NCBI GenBank assembly: GCA_016209995.1
Contig: JACQVC010000190.1
Span: 1-5,654, forward strand
Origin: Gemmatimonadota bacterium
GTDB taxonomy: Bacteria > Gemmatimonadota > Gemmatimonadetes > Longimicrobiales > Gaopeijiaceae
DNA length: 5,654 nt
Reading direction: 5' to 3'
In this document: piece by piece, positions 5,370 to 5,654 of the stretch
Layout: each line of letters begins with the position of its first letter
Position numbering within the stretch: position 1 is the stretch's first letter
Notes under the pieces: model-generated
Seen by the model: the letters and a program-made list of their open reading frames with translations, nothing else
Database searches by the model: none
What the model was told of the DNA's origin: nothing
Position numbers and translations under genes: made by a program

Positions 5370-5654
5370 TCACGCGGGTTGCACGCGCGGCATCTCGGTC
5401 AGCGTTCGTGTCGGGATGAACATGATGCCGGGAAAGCGCCGACCGAGAGTCTCGTGGGCGGCCTCCAGCTCCTGCTCGCTCCGATAGATGGCGAACAGGG
5501 CGGAGCCGCTGCCCGTCAGGAGCGCGAGTTGCGGATCGGTCTCCTGGATATCCCGCTTCAGTCGATCCAGATGCGGATATCGGGGAAGGATCACCGTCTC
5601 GAAGTCGTTGCCGGCCAGGCGCGCCAGCTCCGCCCAGTCGCGCAGCTGCCCGAC
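5370..5654 (-). CDS. ispE: 4-diphosphocytidyl-2-C-methyl-D-erythritol kinase, C-terminal part (runs off the right edge)
   Basis: The last 94 residues are visible. IspE is a cytosolic GHMP-family kinase that phosphorylates the 2-hydroxyl of CDP-methylerythritol with ATP in the MEP pathway to isopentenyl diphosphate. Two family signatures are present: GNDFETVILPRYPHL (visible residues 15-29), matching the conserved 'NDFE.V....P.L' helix, and LLTGSGSALFAIY (45-57), the glycine-rich GHMP motif 3 with the 'GSGS.LF' pattern typical of IspE. The C-terminal fold continues with the expected alternation of a helix (ELEAAHETL) and a strand, ending in TEMPRVQPA before TGA at 5372-5370. IspE is usually about 280-310 residues, so roughly the N-terminal two thirds, including the catalytic Asp and motif 2, lie outside the window. 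The frame is intact to the edge. The tRNA-Gln downstream fits the common gene order for ispE. Confidence 0.94.
   Translation of the reverse strand, partial: VGQLRDWAELARLAGNDFETVILPRYPHLDRLKRDIQETDPQLALLTGSGSALFAIYRSEQELEAAHETLGRRFPGIMFIPTRTLTEMPRVQPA

Noticed and set aside
5141..5419. Plus-strand open frame beginning ARKDSNLHYRIQSPG, and a minus-strand open frame 5212-4907 containing MKVRILPGQ
   Set aside because: Both peptides are translations of the tRNA-Gln gene and its complement, a well-known false gene type. Neither has independent family support beyond the tRNA.

Overview
This is a 5.65-kb, GC-rich bacterial window. It looks chromosomal and most resembles Acidobacteriota (possibly Vicinamibacteria-like). 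The main taxonomic clue is a full-length ADOP-type permease (acidobacterial duplicated orphan permease), a family expanded in that phylum. That assignment is inferred from protein type and base composition only. All recognisable host genes read on the minus strand; the one transposase remnant reads on the plus strand.

Layout, from right to left (direction of transcription). The right edge holds the C-terminal third of ispE (MEP isoprenoid pathway), followed by a GC-rich hairpin and then an intact tRNA-Gln(TTG). A roughly 310-bp stretch without a recognisable gene comes next, containing a short inverted repeat and an 18-bp tandem repeat. It leads into a complete 819-residue ADOP/MacB-FtsX-type permease (4827-2368). 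No ATPase or membrane-fusion partner is visible.

Between the permease and the left-hand operon is about 1.4 kb of decayed or repeat-rich DNA (roughly 900-2367). It contains the C-terminal remnant of an IS91-type transposase, a REPIN/MITE-like pair of inverted palindromes, a collapsed ferrous-iron-transport locus (the FeoB G1 motif joined to a frameshifted FeoA domain), and an inverted pair of GACGTC heptamer arrays. The left end holds a molybdenum hydroxylase operon: a Tat-exported [2Fe-2S] subunit followed 14 bp later by the start of the molybdopterin-binding subunit. The [2Fe-2S] gene has an in-frame TAG between its two cluster domains.

The permease, tRNA and ispE are ordinary chromosomal genes. 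The central part reads as a degraded accessory scar. I see no convincing new multi-gene system. The points most worth following up are the amber codon in the [2Fe-2S] gene, the collapsed feo locus, the two repeat structures, and the apparent break in the usual ispE/tRNA-Gln/prs order.
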